DNA of 64,000 nt from Rivularia sp. MS3 (GTDB taxonomy: Bacteria; Cyanobacteriota; Cyanobacteriia; Cyanobacteriales; Nostocaceae). A model generated the notes under the pieces. It did no database searches and was not told where the DNA came from. It was given only the letters and a program-made list of their open reading frames with translations. Made by a program: the position numbers and the translations under genes. Shown here piece after piece: positions 1 through 8,065 of this stretch (the first letter of the stretch is position 1; each line of letters opens with the position of its first letter). The stretch is taken from the NCBI GenBank assembly GCA_019192545.1, contig JAHCMI010000002.1, forward strand, positions 220,372-284,371, read 5' to 3'.

Positions 1-55
1 TTTATTGCCCGTTAGCTGCCGTTTTGGCATCCAACTAACCACTAACCACTAACAA
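1..55. repeat. Intergenic edge with ACTAACC-type heptamers
   Basis: The first 55 bases carry short tandem ACTAACC/ACTAACA-like units, of the STRR kind seen elsewhere in the window. They lie directly downstream of the groES stop codon. groEL would be expected further left but is outside the window. Confidence 0.5.
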
Positions 56-367
56 CTAGCTAACGATAGCTAGAATGTCCTTCTCAGAGAGTAGTACGTA
101 CTCGTCGGTACCTAACTTAATGTCGGTGCCAGCATACTTGGAGTAAAGAACTTTATCGCCAACCTTTACATCCACTGACTGACGACCACCATCGTCCTTC
201 ATTTTACCGTCGCCTACTGCCACTACTTCACCTACTTGAGGCTTTTCTTTCGCAGTATCGGGTAAATATAAACCACCTGCGGTCTTCTCTTCTGATGGGT
301 TAACCTTTACAAAAACACGGTCACCCAAAGGTTTTACTGTAGATACGCTTAGAGATACAGCTGCCAT
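56..367 (-). CDS. groES: Co-chaperonin GroES (Cpn10)
   Basis: This 103-residue protein is the lid of the GroEL folding chamber; it caps the cytoplasmic chaperonin and helps fold newly made or heat-damaged proteins. The whole Cpn10 fold is present: N-terminal [11 protein letters not shown], the mobile-loop region [19 protein letters not shown] at about residues 26-44, and the C-terminal [12 protein letters not shown]. The length matches the family. The gene is read leftward, so groEL would be expected beyond base 1. Upstream are an exact CIRCE operator and a K-box match, listed separately, which point to HrcA repression and light/heat control. Confidence 0.97.
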   Translation of the reverse strand: MAAVSLSVSTVKPLGDRVFVKVNPSEEKTAGGLYLPDTAKEKPQVGEVVAVGDGKMKDDGGRQSVDVKVGDKVLYSKYAGTDIKLGTDEYVLLSEKDILAIVS

Positions 368-384
368 AACTTAAATTTGCCTCT

Positions 385-411
385 TTAGCACTCTCGACTC
401 CTGAGTGCTAA
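385..411 (-). promoter_or_regulatory. CIRCE operator (HrcA site) of groES
   Basis: A perfect TTAGCACTC-N9-GAGTGCTAA inverted repeat ends 17 bases before the groES start codon. CIRCE is the operator bound by the heat-shock repressor HrcA. Every base of both 9-bp arms matches the consensus. Its place between the likely start of transcription and the ATG fits repression of groESL. Confidence 0.95.
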
Positions 412-442
412 TTTAGCGAAGCCAGACCTGTGATGGCAATAT

Positions 443-466
443 TTTATAGAGTACGGGTTCCCGAAC
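443..466 (-). promoter_or_regulatory. K-box and -10 region of groES promoter
   Basis: On the minus strand, bases 466-451 read GTTCGGGAACCCGTAC. This matches the K-box GTTCGG-NNAN-CC-NN-AC described for cyanobacterial groESL promoters, which respond to heat and light independently of HrcA. Immediately downstream is TATAAA (448-443), a likely -10 box. The -35 region is weak. The consensus is from memory; the match itself is seen directly. Confidence 0.65.
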
Positions 467-1446
467 TAAACTTTTATATGGATTTTAATCAAGTTTATTT
501 AAGTATAAATGCTCAATTTTGTGCGGAGTTTCGGGTTTTATGCAACTTCGTTCGTAGAGTTTGATATGGTTTGCGATTATTTGCAAAGCCAAGAAATTGT
601 TATAGAACTGTAAAATGTTGCCCTTTTATGCCTGATGATGCAGTCTTTCATTCGAGCCTTCAAGTACAAAAAACAACTAGCCTTCTACTCTATAAAATCC
701 TTAATAAATTATATAGAAACTTTAGGGTTGTCAAAAAATCAACAACGTGTACTTCTATGATTTTTAGCTTTAATTTCCCTAGGCATTACTCAAATGAAGC
801 TAGTTTAAGTTTTAGAAATACTTGAAAAAGTGACTATTTAAGCTCAAAATGGACTCTGTACTAGTGGAAAAACCGGCAACGGAACCCAATCAAAAAAAAC
901 TAACTACTTGCAGGAGCGGTTGTTTTAGACCAATAATAGTAGCTTAACCCCCGTTTATTTGTGGTAACTATTCGCTTATTACCCAAGTAATTGAATGCGT
1001 CCTAACAGTACGGCGCGAAAAGCTTACAAAAAAGCCAAGCTATTCGAGACGAATGCAAGTTAGTTGCTTACCATAAAGGCTTCCCTAATAAGAGATAAAA
1101 TCTTAAACGAAAGGGAAGCATTCAGTTGGATACGTAAAAGCGAAAAATTGCTAAAGGCACGGGTTGTTTTCACAAGAGGTATGTTCGCCCAATACTGCTC
1201 TTGTAACACATAAGCATATTATTATTTGATGGAATGTTTTTAGCCCGTGCTTTTCAAAGCGATATATAATAGCGCATTATAAATACTATTGCTCTACGTA
1301 TCCTTACTGTGGCTCTTGGAGTTGATGGTGAAATTTCAATGGAGGCGGTAATCTCCTTTGAGAGTTCCACGATTCCAGCGGCAAGGTAAGTGGGAAAAAG
1401 GGACAACATCTCAATCATCCACCAATTAGGATAACTATTCAAGACC
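467..1446. other. Long spacer without convincing gene
   Basis: About 1 kb lies between the groES promoter and the response regulator. An 84-codon open frame at 571-825 starts with TTG and has no recognisable family or codon pattern, so I do not call it. The spacer contains a two-tier hairpin at 1079-1119 and a longer-range inverted repeat (GCACGGG near 1157, CCCGTGC near 1235), listed below. No promoter could be assigned with confidence. Confidence 0.5.
1079..1119. other. Two-tier hairpin, possible structured RNA
   Basis: GCTTCCCT (1079-1086) pairs with AGGGAAGC (1112-1119), and inside it TAAGA pairs with TCTTA. There is no T-run after it on either strand, so it is not a classic terminator. 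It may be a structured RNA or a remnant palindromic element; no family recognised. Confidence 0.3.
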
Positions 1447-1479
1447 TTGATGGATCTACGCGCGACAAGTGCCACTGCT

Positions 1480-2127
1480 ATGAAAGAACCCAGCATGAAA
1501 GATCACAAACGCTTACTGCTCATAGATGATGACCCCAATCTCATCTTGCTGGTAAAAGACTACTTAGAATTCCGAGGATACGAAGTCGTCACAGCCGAAA
1601 ATGGTCGAGAAGCTCTGGAAATATTAGAGCTAGACATTCCAGACATGATTATTTGCGACGTGATGATGCCAGAAATGGACGGATACACCTTTGTAGAACA
1701 AGTCCGACAAACAGAACGCACCAGTTGGATACCTGTTCTCTTCCTTTCTGCAAAGGGACAAAGCGCAGACAGAGTGAAGGGTTTGAATAAAGGTGCCGAC
1801 GTGTATATGGTTAAACCTTTTGAACCTGAAGAACTCGTAGCTCAAGTTGAATCCTCGCTCAAACAAACAATTCGTTGGAAAGAACATCAAGCTAAAGGAG
1901 GCGAAAATGGCTCTCGCATCCAAGTACCCTTTGATGTCCAGCTAACCCCAACAGAACTAAAAGTGGTGCAGTTTGTGGCTAGAGGCATGGCTAACAGAGA
2001 AATCGCTGAAGAATTAAACGTCTCTCAGCGTACCGTTGAAAGCCACGTCTCCAATATGTTGGGTAAAACCAACCTCCACAACCGCACCGAATTAGCCCGT
2101 TGGGCAATTGAAAATCAAATGGCGTAA
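1480..2127 (+). CDS. NarL/FixJ-type response regulator (Ycf29-like)
   Basis: This is a two-component transcriptional regulator. The receiver domain begins KRLLLIDDDPN, carries the phospho-acceptor Asp in IICDVMMPEMDG (55 codons after the start at 1495) and ends with the conserved Lys in VKPFEPEEL. The C-terminus is a LuxR-type helix-turn-helix, LTPTELKVVQFVARGMANREIAEEL followed by VSQRTVESHVSNML. The frame is also open from a TTG at 1447 and has ATGs at 1450, 1480 and 1495. I prefer 1480 or 1495, because the receiver fold starts directly after 1495. No histidine kinase is adjacent, so it looks like an orphan regulator. The target is unknown. Its closest remembered relatives are the cyanobacterial and plastid Ycf29 proteins. 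Confidence 0.85.
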   Translation: MKEPSMKDHKRLLLIDDDPNLILLVKDYLEFRGYEVVTAENGREALEILELDIPDMIICDVMMPEMDGYTFVEQVRQTERTSWIPVLFLSAKGQSADRVKGLNKGADVYMVKPFEPEELVAQVESSLKQTIRWKEHQAKGGENGSRIQVPFDVQLTPTELKVVQFVARGMANREIAEELNVSQRTVESHVSNMLGKTNLHNRTELARWAIENQMA

Positions 2128-2149
2128 AACCATAGATTTCATAAGTAAG

Positions 2150-2192
2150 ACTCTAGAATTTAGATTTAAATTACTAATCTAAAAGCTAGAGT
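2150..2192. terminator. Hairpin after the response regulator
   Basis: ACTCTAG and CTAGAGT arms enclose a second stem, TTTAGATT/AATCTAAA. It lies 23 bases after the regulator's stop codon. There is no clear T-run, so termination is plausible but not proven. Confidence 0.4.
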
Positions 2193-2372
2193 CACTTAAA
2201 CAAAGATTAACTAATGACTCCTTGCACAATCAAACAGTTTTCATCTGTAAAGAGTGGATCGTCAGTTATCAGCGTTCGCCCTGTCGGCTAGGGTTCATTA
2301 CAAAGACTGGCTTTTAGCCTCCGGTTTAGAGTTTATTTGTGTGTTCGTTTCTCATTGATAATTGATAAGTGT

Positions 2373-3173
2373 TCACTGCTCGCTGTTAACTGTCGTTTTC
2401 CGTTCCAAAATTTCTTTCAAAATTAAGGTTACAAATCCCAAACAAGCGAGTAAAACCGCAGCAGCAAAAGCTGTTTGGGTTTCATACTGCTTATAAGCTT
2501 GCTCTACAAACAGCGGTAAAGTTTGAGTTTTTCGGATAATATTGCCAGATACTACAGATATCGCTCCGAATTCACCCATTGCTCTAGCATTGGTCAAAAT
2601 TAAGCCATAAAGCAAACCCCAGCGGATATTTGGTAGAGTTACCCGCCAAAAAGTTTGCCATTGACTCGCACCCAAGGTATTCGCTGCTTCTTCTTGAGAA
2701 GAACCAATTTCTTCCAAAACAGGAATAACTTCTCTTGCCACAAAAGGCATAGTTACAAAAGCAGTTGCTAAAACCATTCCCGGAAAAGCAAAAATCACCC
2801 TTATATTAATCGCATCCAATATTCCTCCAAACCAGCCATTCTGCCCGTAAAGCAAAATCATCATCAAACCAGCAACCACTGGAGAAATCGAGAAGGGAAC
2901 ATCCAGAATACTCATTACAAAAGCCCTTCCAGGAAAACGGTTGCGAGTAAGCACCCAAGCCGCACAAAGCCCAAAAATCGCATTTATCGGCACCACAATC
3001 AAAGCAATAAGCAAAGTCAGCCCTACCGCGCTGATAAAATCATCAGTTGTCAGATAGCTAAAAAACTGCCCAATACCGCCCTTAAAAGCTTGATAAAAAA
3101 CATTGATAGCCGGAATAAATAATACCAATGCTAGGTAAGTGATAGCACTGAGAATCAAAAGTCTTTTACCCAT
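2373..3173 (-). CDS. cysW: Sulfate ABC transporter permease CysW
   Basis: This inner-membrane permease of 266 residues is one of the two channel subunits of the sulfate/thiosulfate importer. It shows about six hydrophobic segments. The ABC-permease EAA loop, EEAANTLGASQWQTFWRVTLP at about residues 160-180, docks the ATPase. The N-terminus FIPAINVFYQAFKGGIGQFF and NARAMGEFGAISVVSGNI near the C-terminus are typical of CysW. It is the third gene of a leftward set sbpA-cysT-cysW. The ATPase CysA is not next to it, so it must be encoded elsewhere. The 221-base gap from cysT is filled with short repeats. Confidence 0.93.
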   Translation of the reverse strand: MGKRLLILSAITYLALVLFIPAINVFYQAFKGGIGQFFSYLTTDDFISAVGLTLLIALIVVPINAIFGLCAAWVLTRNRFPGRAFVMSILDVPFSISPVVAGLMMILLYGQNGWFGGILDAINIRVIFAFPGMVLATAFVTMPFVAREVIPVLEEIGSSQEEAANTLGASQWQTFWRVTLPNIRWGLLYGLILTNARAMGEFGAISVVSGNIIRKTQTLPLFVEQAYKQYETQTAFAAAVLLACLGFVTLILKEILERKTTVNSEQ

Positions 3174-3189
3174 AATTAAATAGTAAAAA

Positions 3190-3308
3190 GTTATTAGTAG
3201 TTAGTAGTTAGTAATTAGCGATAACAATAAGTAATTAAGAGTTAGGAATTAAGAGTTATGAGTGAGGAGTTAGGAGTTAGGAGTGAGGAGTGAGGAGTTA
3301 GGAATTAA
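3190..3308. repeat. STRR heptamer array between cysT and cysW
   Basis: Tandem 7-base units of the form GAGTTAG, GAGTGAG and GAATTAG fill the space between the two permease genes. This is the short tandemly repeated repetitive (STRR) class known from heterocystous cyanobacteria. Confidence 0.75.
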
Positions 3309-3394
3309 TGAATAATTATTAAGAACTAATTCATACTATTACCAATAACCAATAACCAATACCCCATGCCCAATTCTCAATGCCCCATGCCCAA

Positions 3395-4240
3395 TTATTG
3401 ATACCTCTTTCCCCAAGCTTGTAATAAGTTAATAGCTAATAAAATTAACAGCGAAATTCCTAAGAGTACAGTGCCAATTACCGTTGCACCAGCGTAATCA
3501 TATTGTTCCAAACGTTGGAATATTAACACCGACGCAATTAAATCTTTAAAAGCAATATTTGAGGAGACAATTACAATTGAACCATACTCTCCCACAGCAC
3601 GAGAAAAACCTAAAGCAATACCCGTTAATAAAGCTGGAAATAAAGGAGGAAAAATAACTTGCCAAAAAGTCTGAAACTTCGACGCTCCCAAGCTCCAAGC
3701 AGCTTCTTCTATATCGTGTTCCATTTCTTGCAATACCGGTTGCAGCGCTCTCACGATAAACGGTAAAGAAATAAACAACATCGCCACAAAAACCCCAAAG
3801 CGGGAAAAAGCAATTTTAATACCAAACGGTGCTAGCAAAGAGCCAATCCAGCCATTCTCAGAATAAACATTAGCTAAAGTTAAACCTGCTACCGCCGTGG
3901 GCAAAGCAAAAGGTAAATCAATTGCCGCATCAACAACACGCTTCAGCGGAAAATTATATCTGACAAGTACCCAAGCAATTAATAAACCAAAAACACCATT
4001 AACAGCAGTCGCAACCAACGCAGTAACAAAAGTCACGTTATAAGCAGAAAGTGCGATCGCGCTAGTAGCAATTCGCCAAAATTCGGTTAACCCCACCTCA
4101 GAAGCCTGTAAAAGCAAAGCCGTCACCGGCAGCAACAGCATGATAGTCAGATAACCAATAGTAATTCCCCAAGGCAAAGAGAATTTTGGATTTTGGACTT
4201 TAGATTTTGGATTATGAATTCGAGATTCTGCAACAGCCAT
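3395..4240 (-). CDS. cysT: Sulfate ABC transporter permease CysT (CysU)
   Basis: This 281-residue inner-membrane permease is the partner of CysW. The core begins at LPWGITIGYLTIMLLLPVTALL (about residue 23) and has about six membrane segments. The EAA loop is IEEAAWSLGASKFQTFWQVIFPP, and SRAVGEYGSIVIVSSNI lies near the C-terminus. An oddity is the extra N-terminal stretch, about residues 6-20 (SRIHNPKSKVQNPKF), which is the translation of a tandem TTTTGGA-type repeat (4181-4227). That repeat looks like intergenic STRR DNA that has become coding or lies just upstream of the real start. No good internal ATG was found before the core, so the start at 4240 is kept. Confidence 0.92.
   Translation of the reverse strand: MAVAESRIHNPKSKVQNPKFSLPWGITIGYLTIMLLLPVTALLLQASEVGLTEFWRIATSAIALSAYNVTFVTALVATAVNGVFGLLIAWVLVRYNFPLKRVVDAAIDLPFALPTAVAGLTLANVYSENGWIGSLLAPFGIKIAFSRFGVFVAMLFISLPFIVRALQPVLQEMEHDIEEAAWSLGASKFQTFWQVIFPPLFPALLTGIALGFSRAVGEYGSIVIVSSNIAFKDLIASVLIFQRLEQYDYAGATVIGTVLLGISLLILLAINLLQAWGKRYQ
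4181..4227. repeat. STRR-type repeat inside the 5' end of cysT
   Basis: On the plus strand the repeat reads as successive TTTTGGA/CTTTAGA units. In the cysT frame it encodes HNPKSKVQNPKF-like residues, a common translation product of these heptamers. Confidence 0.65.
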
Positions 4241-4284
4241 TTTCAGTTATCAATGAACAGCGAACAGTTATCAGTTAATAAATT

Positions 4285-4353
4285 GTAGGGTGTGCTACGG
4301 CACGAGATAATTTGATTGAAAACGTTAATTTTGATAATGCCGTAACGCACCAT
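4285..4353. repeat. GTAGGGTGTG...CGCACCAT element, copy A
   Basis: It starts GTAGGGTGTGCTACGGCAC and ends GCCGTAACGCACCAT, with imperfect inverted ends. It lies between sbpA and cysT, so it is probably transcribed within the operon. It belongs to a family with at least eight copies in this window. Confidence 0.75.
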
Positions 4354-4404
4354 TATCAGTTTTTGCCAAGAGGGTGTGGATCGTCAAAAAAAATTAAGAG
4401 CTAA

Positions 4405-4432
4405 TAATTAGGAATTAGGAATTAGGAATTAG
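4405..4432. repeat. STRR heptamer array (ATTAGGA)n
   Basis: Four tandem ATTAGGA units lie just downstream of the sbpA stop codon. Confidence 0.7.
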
Positions 4433-4458
4433 TTTTAAAATAATTAACTACCCCCTCT

Positions 4459-5529
4459 CTATCCTCTCCGATTCCCAATTTTCTCCTGAATCTCATCAAA
4501 GGCTGCACCGTCAGCAAAAAACTTATCCTGCAATTTATCCCAACCACCTAATTCTTTGACAGTAAATAAGGTTTTCACAGGAGGATATTTACTCGCGAAT
4601 TCTTGTTTAACAACTGGATTTACTGGGCGAAATCCAATTTTTGCAAATTCTCTTTGGGCTGCGGGAGTAAATAAGTATTCTACAAAGGCTTGTGCTACTT
4701 CTCGGTTGCCATGTTTCTCTACATTTTTATCAATTACTGCAACCGGATTTTCAATCAAAATATTTATTTCGGGGACAATATAATTACTCGGTTTTCCTTT
4801 CAAACCAGCTAAAATCAATTCGTTTTCATAATTAATTAAAACGTCTCCCTGCCCTTGATTAAAAAATGCATCGCTGGCTTCGCGGGCATCTCTTGGTAAT
4901 ATGGGGACGTGTTGATAAACTTTGCTGGTAAAATCTAATGCTTTATCTTCTGTACCAGTTTTTGATTGGGAACCATATAAAGCCAAGAAATTCCACCGCG
5001 CAACACCAGAAGTTTTCGGGTTAGCGGTAATAATACTAACGTCTTTCTTGATTAAATCTTGCCAATTATTAATTTGTTTGGGATTACCTTCACGGGTTAC
5101 TAAAGCGGCGACGGATTCAGTCACCATACTATTCGACGGTGCTTCATTTTCCCATCCCGGTTGAATCAACCCAGCTTTTTCAATTTTTTTCATATCCAAA
5201 GCCAAAGCCAACTCCACCACATCAGCATCCAAACCATCGACTACAGCACGGGTTTGAGCGCCGGAAGCCCCATAACTTTCATAAAAACGCACCGTTTGAT
5301 TGTGTTTTTGCTTCCACTCTTGCACAAATTGCGGAATAATTTCTGTATAAGCTGGTTTAGTAACTGCATAGGAAACCAGCGTCAAATCAACACGTTTAGA
5401 ATTTTGGGCATTCGACACACTACAAGATATCAGCGAAACGCTTAAACTCAAACCCACCAAAAATAATAAAACAAAACTTTTAATTCCCCCTCTTGTCGTC
5501 AAGCGGGCAACGAAGCGCCAAAGCCCCAT
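4459..5529 (-). CDS. sbpA: Sulfate-binding lipoprotein SbpA
   Basis: This 356-residue periplasmic solute-binding protein delivers sulfate to CysT/CysW. A hydrophobic signal segment ends in the lipobox SLISC, so Cys36 is a likely lipidated residue. The family core is clear: LTLVSYAVTKPAYTEIIPQF, YGASGAQTRAVVDGLDADVV (ligand pocket) and DALINYENE-type motifs (here GQGDVLINYENELIL). It is the first gene of the leftward sulfate uptake set and probably carries the promoter in the 5530-6071 spacer. The length is normal. Confidence 0.94.
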   Translation of the reverse strand: MGLWRFVARLTTRGGIKSFVLLFLVGLSLSVSLISCSVSNAQNSKRVDLTLVSYAVTKPAYTEIIPQFVQEWKQKHNQTVRFYESYGASGAQTRAVVDGLDADVVELALALDMKKIEKAGLIQPGWENEAPSNSMVTESVAALVTREGNPKQINNWQDLIKKDVSIITANPKTSGVARWNFLALYGSQSKTGTEDKALDFTSKVYQHVPILPRDAREASDAFFNQGQGDVLINYENELILAGLKGKPSNYIVPEINILIENPVAVIDKNVEKHGNREVAQAFVEYLFTPAAQREFAKIGFRPVNPVVKQEFASKYPPVKTLFTVKELGGWDKLQDKFFADGAAFDEIQEKIGNRRG

Positions 5530-5927
5530 TTGTAGTTTCCCTCTTTAATCTACGGTAACTCGGTCAAGATACCGGGTTTTATATTTTTTATCCTACAGCA
5601 TTTTGGGGATTGGGAATTCTTAGAGTCGCAAGCAAGTAAGTAATGAGCAGCGACTAACAAATAAACAATAAATTGGTTTCTACTTGCTACCTGTTACTTG
5701 CTACCTACTATTCCTAATTCCTAACTGCATAAATTGATTTGACTTACACCCATTAATAAATAAGACACCTATGGGAGGGGGCAAAGATTTTTACTAGCCC
5801 CTTTTCCCTTTTCTAAATTTGAAGAAGTTCTAATTTTTTTCTTTTCCCAAATAATAGGCTTATTAACTGTATGTCTATAAAGCTGGCTTCATAAATGCTT
5901 TACAAAACTTTATGAATGAATAGCATA
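5530..5927. other. Spacer upstream of sbpA
   Basis: This should hold the leftward sbpA promoter, but no box could be assigned with confidence. There is no gene. Weak heptamer-like repeats lie around 5680-5720. Confidence 0.4.
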
Positions 5928-6031
5928 ATGAAAAAATATTGATTTTAGCAGTCAATTCGACAAATACTTCTAAGCTGCTCTTGGATGAAGAAGTGCGGGA
6001 GATTCAAGCAGTTTATGATAGAGGTTACTAA
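5928..6031 (+). pseudogene. N-terminal remnant of a CHAT-type cyanobacterial protein
   Basis: From 5936 one frame reads ILILAVNSTNTSKLLLDE, then EVREIQAVYDRGY and a stop at 6029. This resembles the start of cyanobacterial proteins that open with ILxLAANPxxTxxLRLDEEVREIQ, which I recall mostly as CHAT or effector-associated proteins. An ATG at 5928 is one base out of frame: it is followed by six A, and seven would give MKKILILA. Only about 33 codons remain. I call it a decayed fragment with a homopolymer frameshift and a lost 3' part. The family assignment is from memory. Confidence 0.5.
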
Positions 6032-6064
6032 CTCTTAACTCCTAATTCCTAACTCTTAACTCCC
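6028..6064. repeat. STRR heptamers (AACTCCT/AACTCTT)
   Basis: Tandem TAACTCC/TAATTCC/TAACTCT units run from the end of the CHAT-like fragment to just before the DUF99 gene. The repeat begins exactly at the fragment's stop codon. Confidence 0.65.
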
Positions 6065-6071
6065 CTAATCC

Positions 6072-6656
6072 ATGAATCTCGAATCCCTACTAAAATTAAA
6101 CCGTACAATCCGCGTAATTGGCTTTGACGATGCTCCATTTATTCGCGGTAGTGGAGAAAAAGTTAATTTAGCAGGAATTATTTGTGGGGGAACTAGATTT
6201 GAAGGGATGGTTTGGGGAGAATTACAACAAGACGGTTTTGATTCTACAGAAACCATTTGTAAATTACTACTTGACAGCAAATTTTTACCGCAATTACATA
6301 TAGTATTGCTCGACGGAATTGGCTTCGGTGGATTTAACGTTGTTGACTTACCAACATTAGCCGAAAAACTCCAGCTTCCCTGCGTCGCCGTGATGCGCCG
6401 TCAACCAGATTTAGATAAAGTTATCGACGCTATGAGTCGTTTACCAAATTTACAACAACGCCAAGAATTATTAAAACGTGCCGGTACAATTTACGAATAT
6501 TCCCCTTTTGTATTTCAAGTATGTGGTGAAGAGCCAGAAATTATTGCCAAAGTATTAGATAAATTAACCGATTGCGGAAAAGTTCCTGAAGCATTGCGAT
6601 TAGCACATTTAATTACTGCTGCTGTTATCAAAGGAGAAAGCGGAAGCTCTGCGTAA
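6072..6656 (+). CDS. DUF99 (UPF0215) family protein
   Basis: This 194-residue protein belongs to the DUF99/UPF0215 family, which is related in fold to endonuclease V; its own activity is not established. Family features are visible: IRVIGFDDAPF at residues 13-23, the central HIVLLDGIGFGGFNVVDL with its acidic residue, VAVMRRQPD near residue 115, and the C-terminal ALRLAHLITAAVIKGESG. The length is normal. It stands alone, with repeats on both sides, so context does not suggest a pathway. Confidence 0.8.
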   Translation: MNLESLLKLNRTIRVIGFDDAPFIRGSGEKVNLAGIICGGTRFEGMVWGELQQDGFDSTETICKLLLDSKFLPQLHIVLLDGIGFGGFNVVDLPTLAEKLQLPCVAVMRRQPDLDKVIDAMSRLPNLQQRQELLKRAGTIYEYSPFVFQVCGEEPEIIAKVLDKLTDCGKVPEALRLAHLITAAVIKGESGSSA

Positions 6657-6680
6657 TTAATAGATTGTTAAAATGCGAAC

Positions 6681-6775
6681 AACCTCGCCCTGTCAGAGCC
6701 GGACATCCCTCTCCTTATTAAGGAGATGGAAAAATACCCCTCTTTCTTAACAAGGAGAGGGGCAGGGGTGAGGTT
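6681..6775. repeat. AACCTC...GAGGTT palindromic repeat, copy 1
   Basis: The ends AACCTCGCCCTG and CAGGGGTGAGGTT are inverted, and there are internal CTCCTTATTAAGGAG and CTCTTTC...AAGGAGAG arms. The same element occurs at 46389-46604. It is a typical small palindromic repeat of cyanobacterial spacers and may also serve as a transcription end between two convergent genes. Confidence 0.7.
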
Positions 6776-6778
6776 ATT

Positions 6779-7813
6779 TCAATTAACTAACTCTTCAACA
6801 ATCTTCTCCAAACCCGCAACCACCCGCGCTAACTTTTCATAATCAATCTTATCAGAAGTATCCTCCAAAGTATGGTAATGAGTATAGCGAAAAGGCGCAG
6901 TATCTGTAACCATTAAAGCTTGATAACCTTGCTGCCAAAATGACCAATGATCTGACCAACCTATACCAGGAATTTGACCAAAAATAGCAACACCTTCCGA
7001 TGGAAACTTGACTTGTTTGCGAAAATTATCAATAGCATATTTCACAAGTTTACTAGAATTTATATTTCCTACAAAAGCAATAAAATTACCCTGAGAAGGA
7101 TAAATTAAATTCAGCGGAAACGGATATTTTTGACTTTCTTCTTCCTCTGAAAAATAACCCATAGTTTCCAAACTCAACATTGCTACAACATTTTCATTTC
7201 TTTGGTTACAACCCTTTGCATAAACCAAACTACCCATATTTTCAGTCCAAAAATACGGCGGTTCCTCATTCGTAAATTCTACAAATCGTAAAGTCCGACT
7301 CGGCTTTTTATCCGCAAATCGTCGCGCTAACTCCAAAACCGCAGCAACACCAGAACCGTTATCATTAGCCCCAGGAGTACTAAAAGCCGTGTCGTAATGT
7401 CCGCCGACTACAACAATTTCATCGGGTTTCTTAATACCCTTTATCTCAACTTCTAAATTTGTAAAAGCTTTATTATTAATTTGATATTCTTGCTTGTTTA
7501 CTTTATAGCCAGCTTTCTGAAAAGAAGATTCAATAAAATCAGCCGCAGCATTTATATTTTGATAATTATTATAATTACGCGCACCGATTTCAACAGCTAA
7601 CTTATTAATATCTTGTTGTAAATTATCTTGAATTATCTTTTCTTCAGTCGTTAAAGAAAGCAACTCACCACTATAACTTTTCCCCGGCATTTGGAAACAT
7701 GTAAACCACAACCAGCCAATAACACCCAAGAAAATTAACAGTAAAACACCAAGCCTGATCGAAGCAGCTTTACTAAAAGCCTTAAACTTACGCTTTCTTT
7801 TCTTCCCAGTCAT
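6779..7813 (-). CDS. M28-family zinc metallopeptidase, membrane-anchored
   Basis: This 344-residue protein has a basic N-terminus and one membrane segment (about residues 20-40), with the catalytic part outside the membrane. M28 motifs are intact: GGHYDT (His139, Asp141), GANDNGSG (bridging Asp151), EFTNEEPPYF (catalytic and zinc Glu), SLETMGYF, and YTHYHTLEDTSDKID (last zinc His). Members are aminopeptidases or related hydrolases; the true substrate cannot be read from sequence. It converges with the DUF99 gene across the palindromic repeat. Confidence 0.9.
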   Translation of the reverse strand: MTGKKRKRKFKAFSKAASIRLGVLLLIFLGVIGWLWFTCFQMPGKSYSGELLSLTTEEKIIQDNLQQDINKLAVEIGARNYNNYQNINAAADFIESSFQKAGYKVNKQEYQINNKAFTNLEVEIKGIKKPDEIVVVGGHYDTAFSTPGANDNGSGVAAVLELARRFADKKPSRTLRFVEFTNEEPPYFWTENMGSLVYAKGCNQRNENVVAMLSLETMGYFSEEEESQKYPFPLNLIYPSQGNFIAFVGNINSSKLVKYAIDNFRKQVKFPSEGVAIFGQIPGIGWSDHWSFWQQGYQALMVTDTAPFRYTHYHTLEDTSDKIDYEKLARVVAGLEKIVEELVN

Positions 7814-7894
7814 AGATTACACCCTTAATTAAAAGAAATAATTCATTATAGCTATTAAAAATTTATAAATCAGGCAAGCTACACAATTTTTTTT

Positions 7895-7963
7895 GTAGGG
7901 TGTGTGATGCGACGAAATAATTTGAACGTAGCATAATCGTATCTTCATCGCGTCACGCACCAT
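7895..7963. repeat. GTAGGGTGTG...CGCACCAT element, copy B
   Basis: It starts GTAGGGTGTGTGATGCGACG and ends CGCGTCACGCACCAT. The same family as the copy at 4285, with the inner arms changed together (GATGCGACG against CGCGTCACGC). It lies between divergent genes. Confidence 0.75.
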
Positions 7964-8065
7964 TATTAAAAATAGAAACATGTATTTATAAAAAACCGGA
8001 TTCCCAAATTTGAGATAATTCAATAAAATTGCTATACATCCTAATAAATAAAAATTTATTAAACC

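Noticed and set aside
571..825. 84-codon open frame in the groES-regulator spacer
   Set aside because: TTG start, no ribosome site, odd composition and no recognisable family; probably chance.
1321..1446. Plus-strand frame VDGEISMEAVISFESSTIPA in phase with the regulator
   Set aside because: Two stop codons (1387 and 1432) separate it from the regulator, and I found no homologous family to support a pseudogene.
1254..1496. 80-codon minus-strand frame overlapping the response regulator start
   Set aside because: It overlaps the regulator's N-terminus and has no family features.
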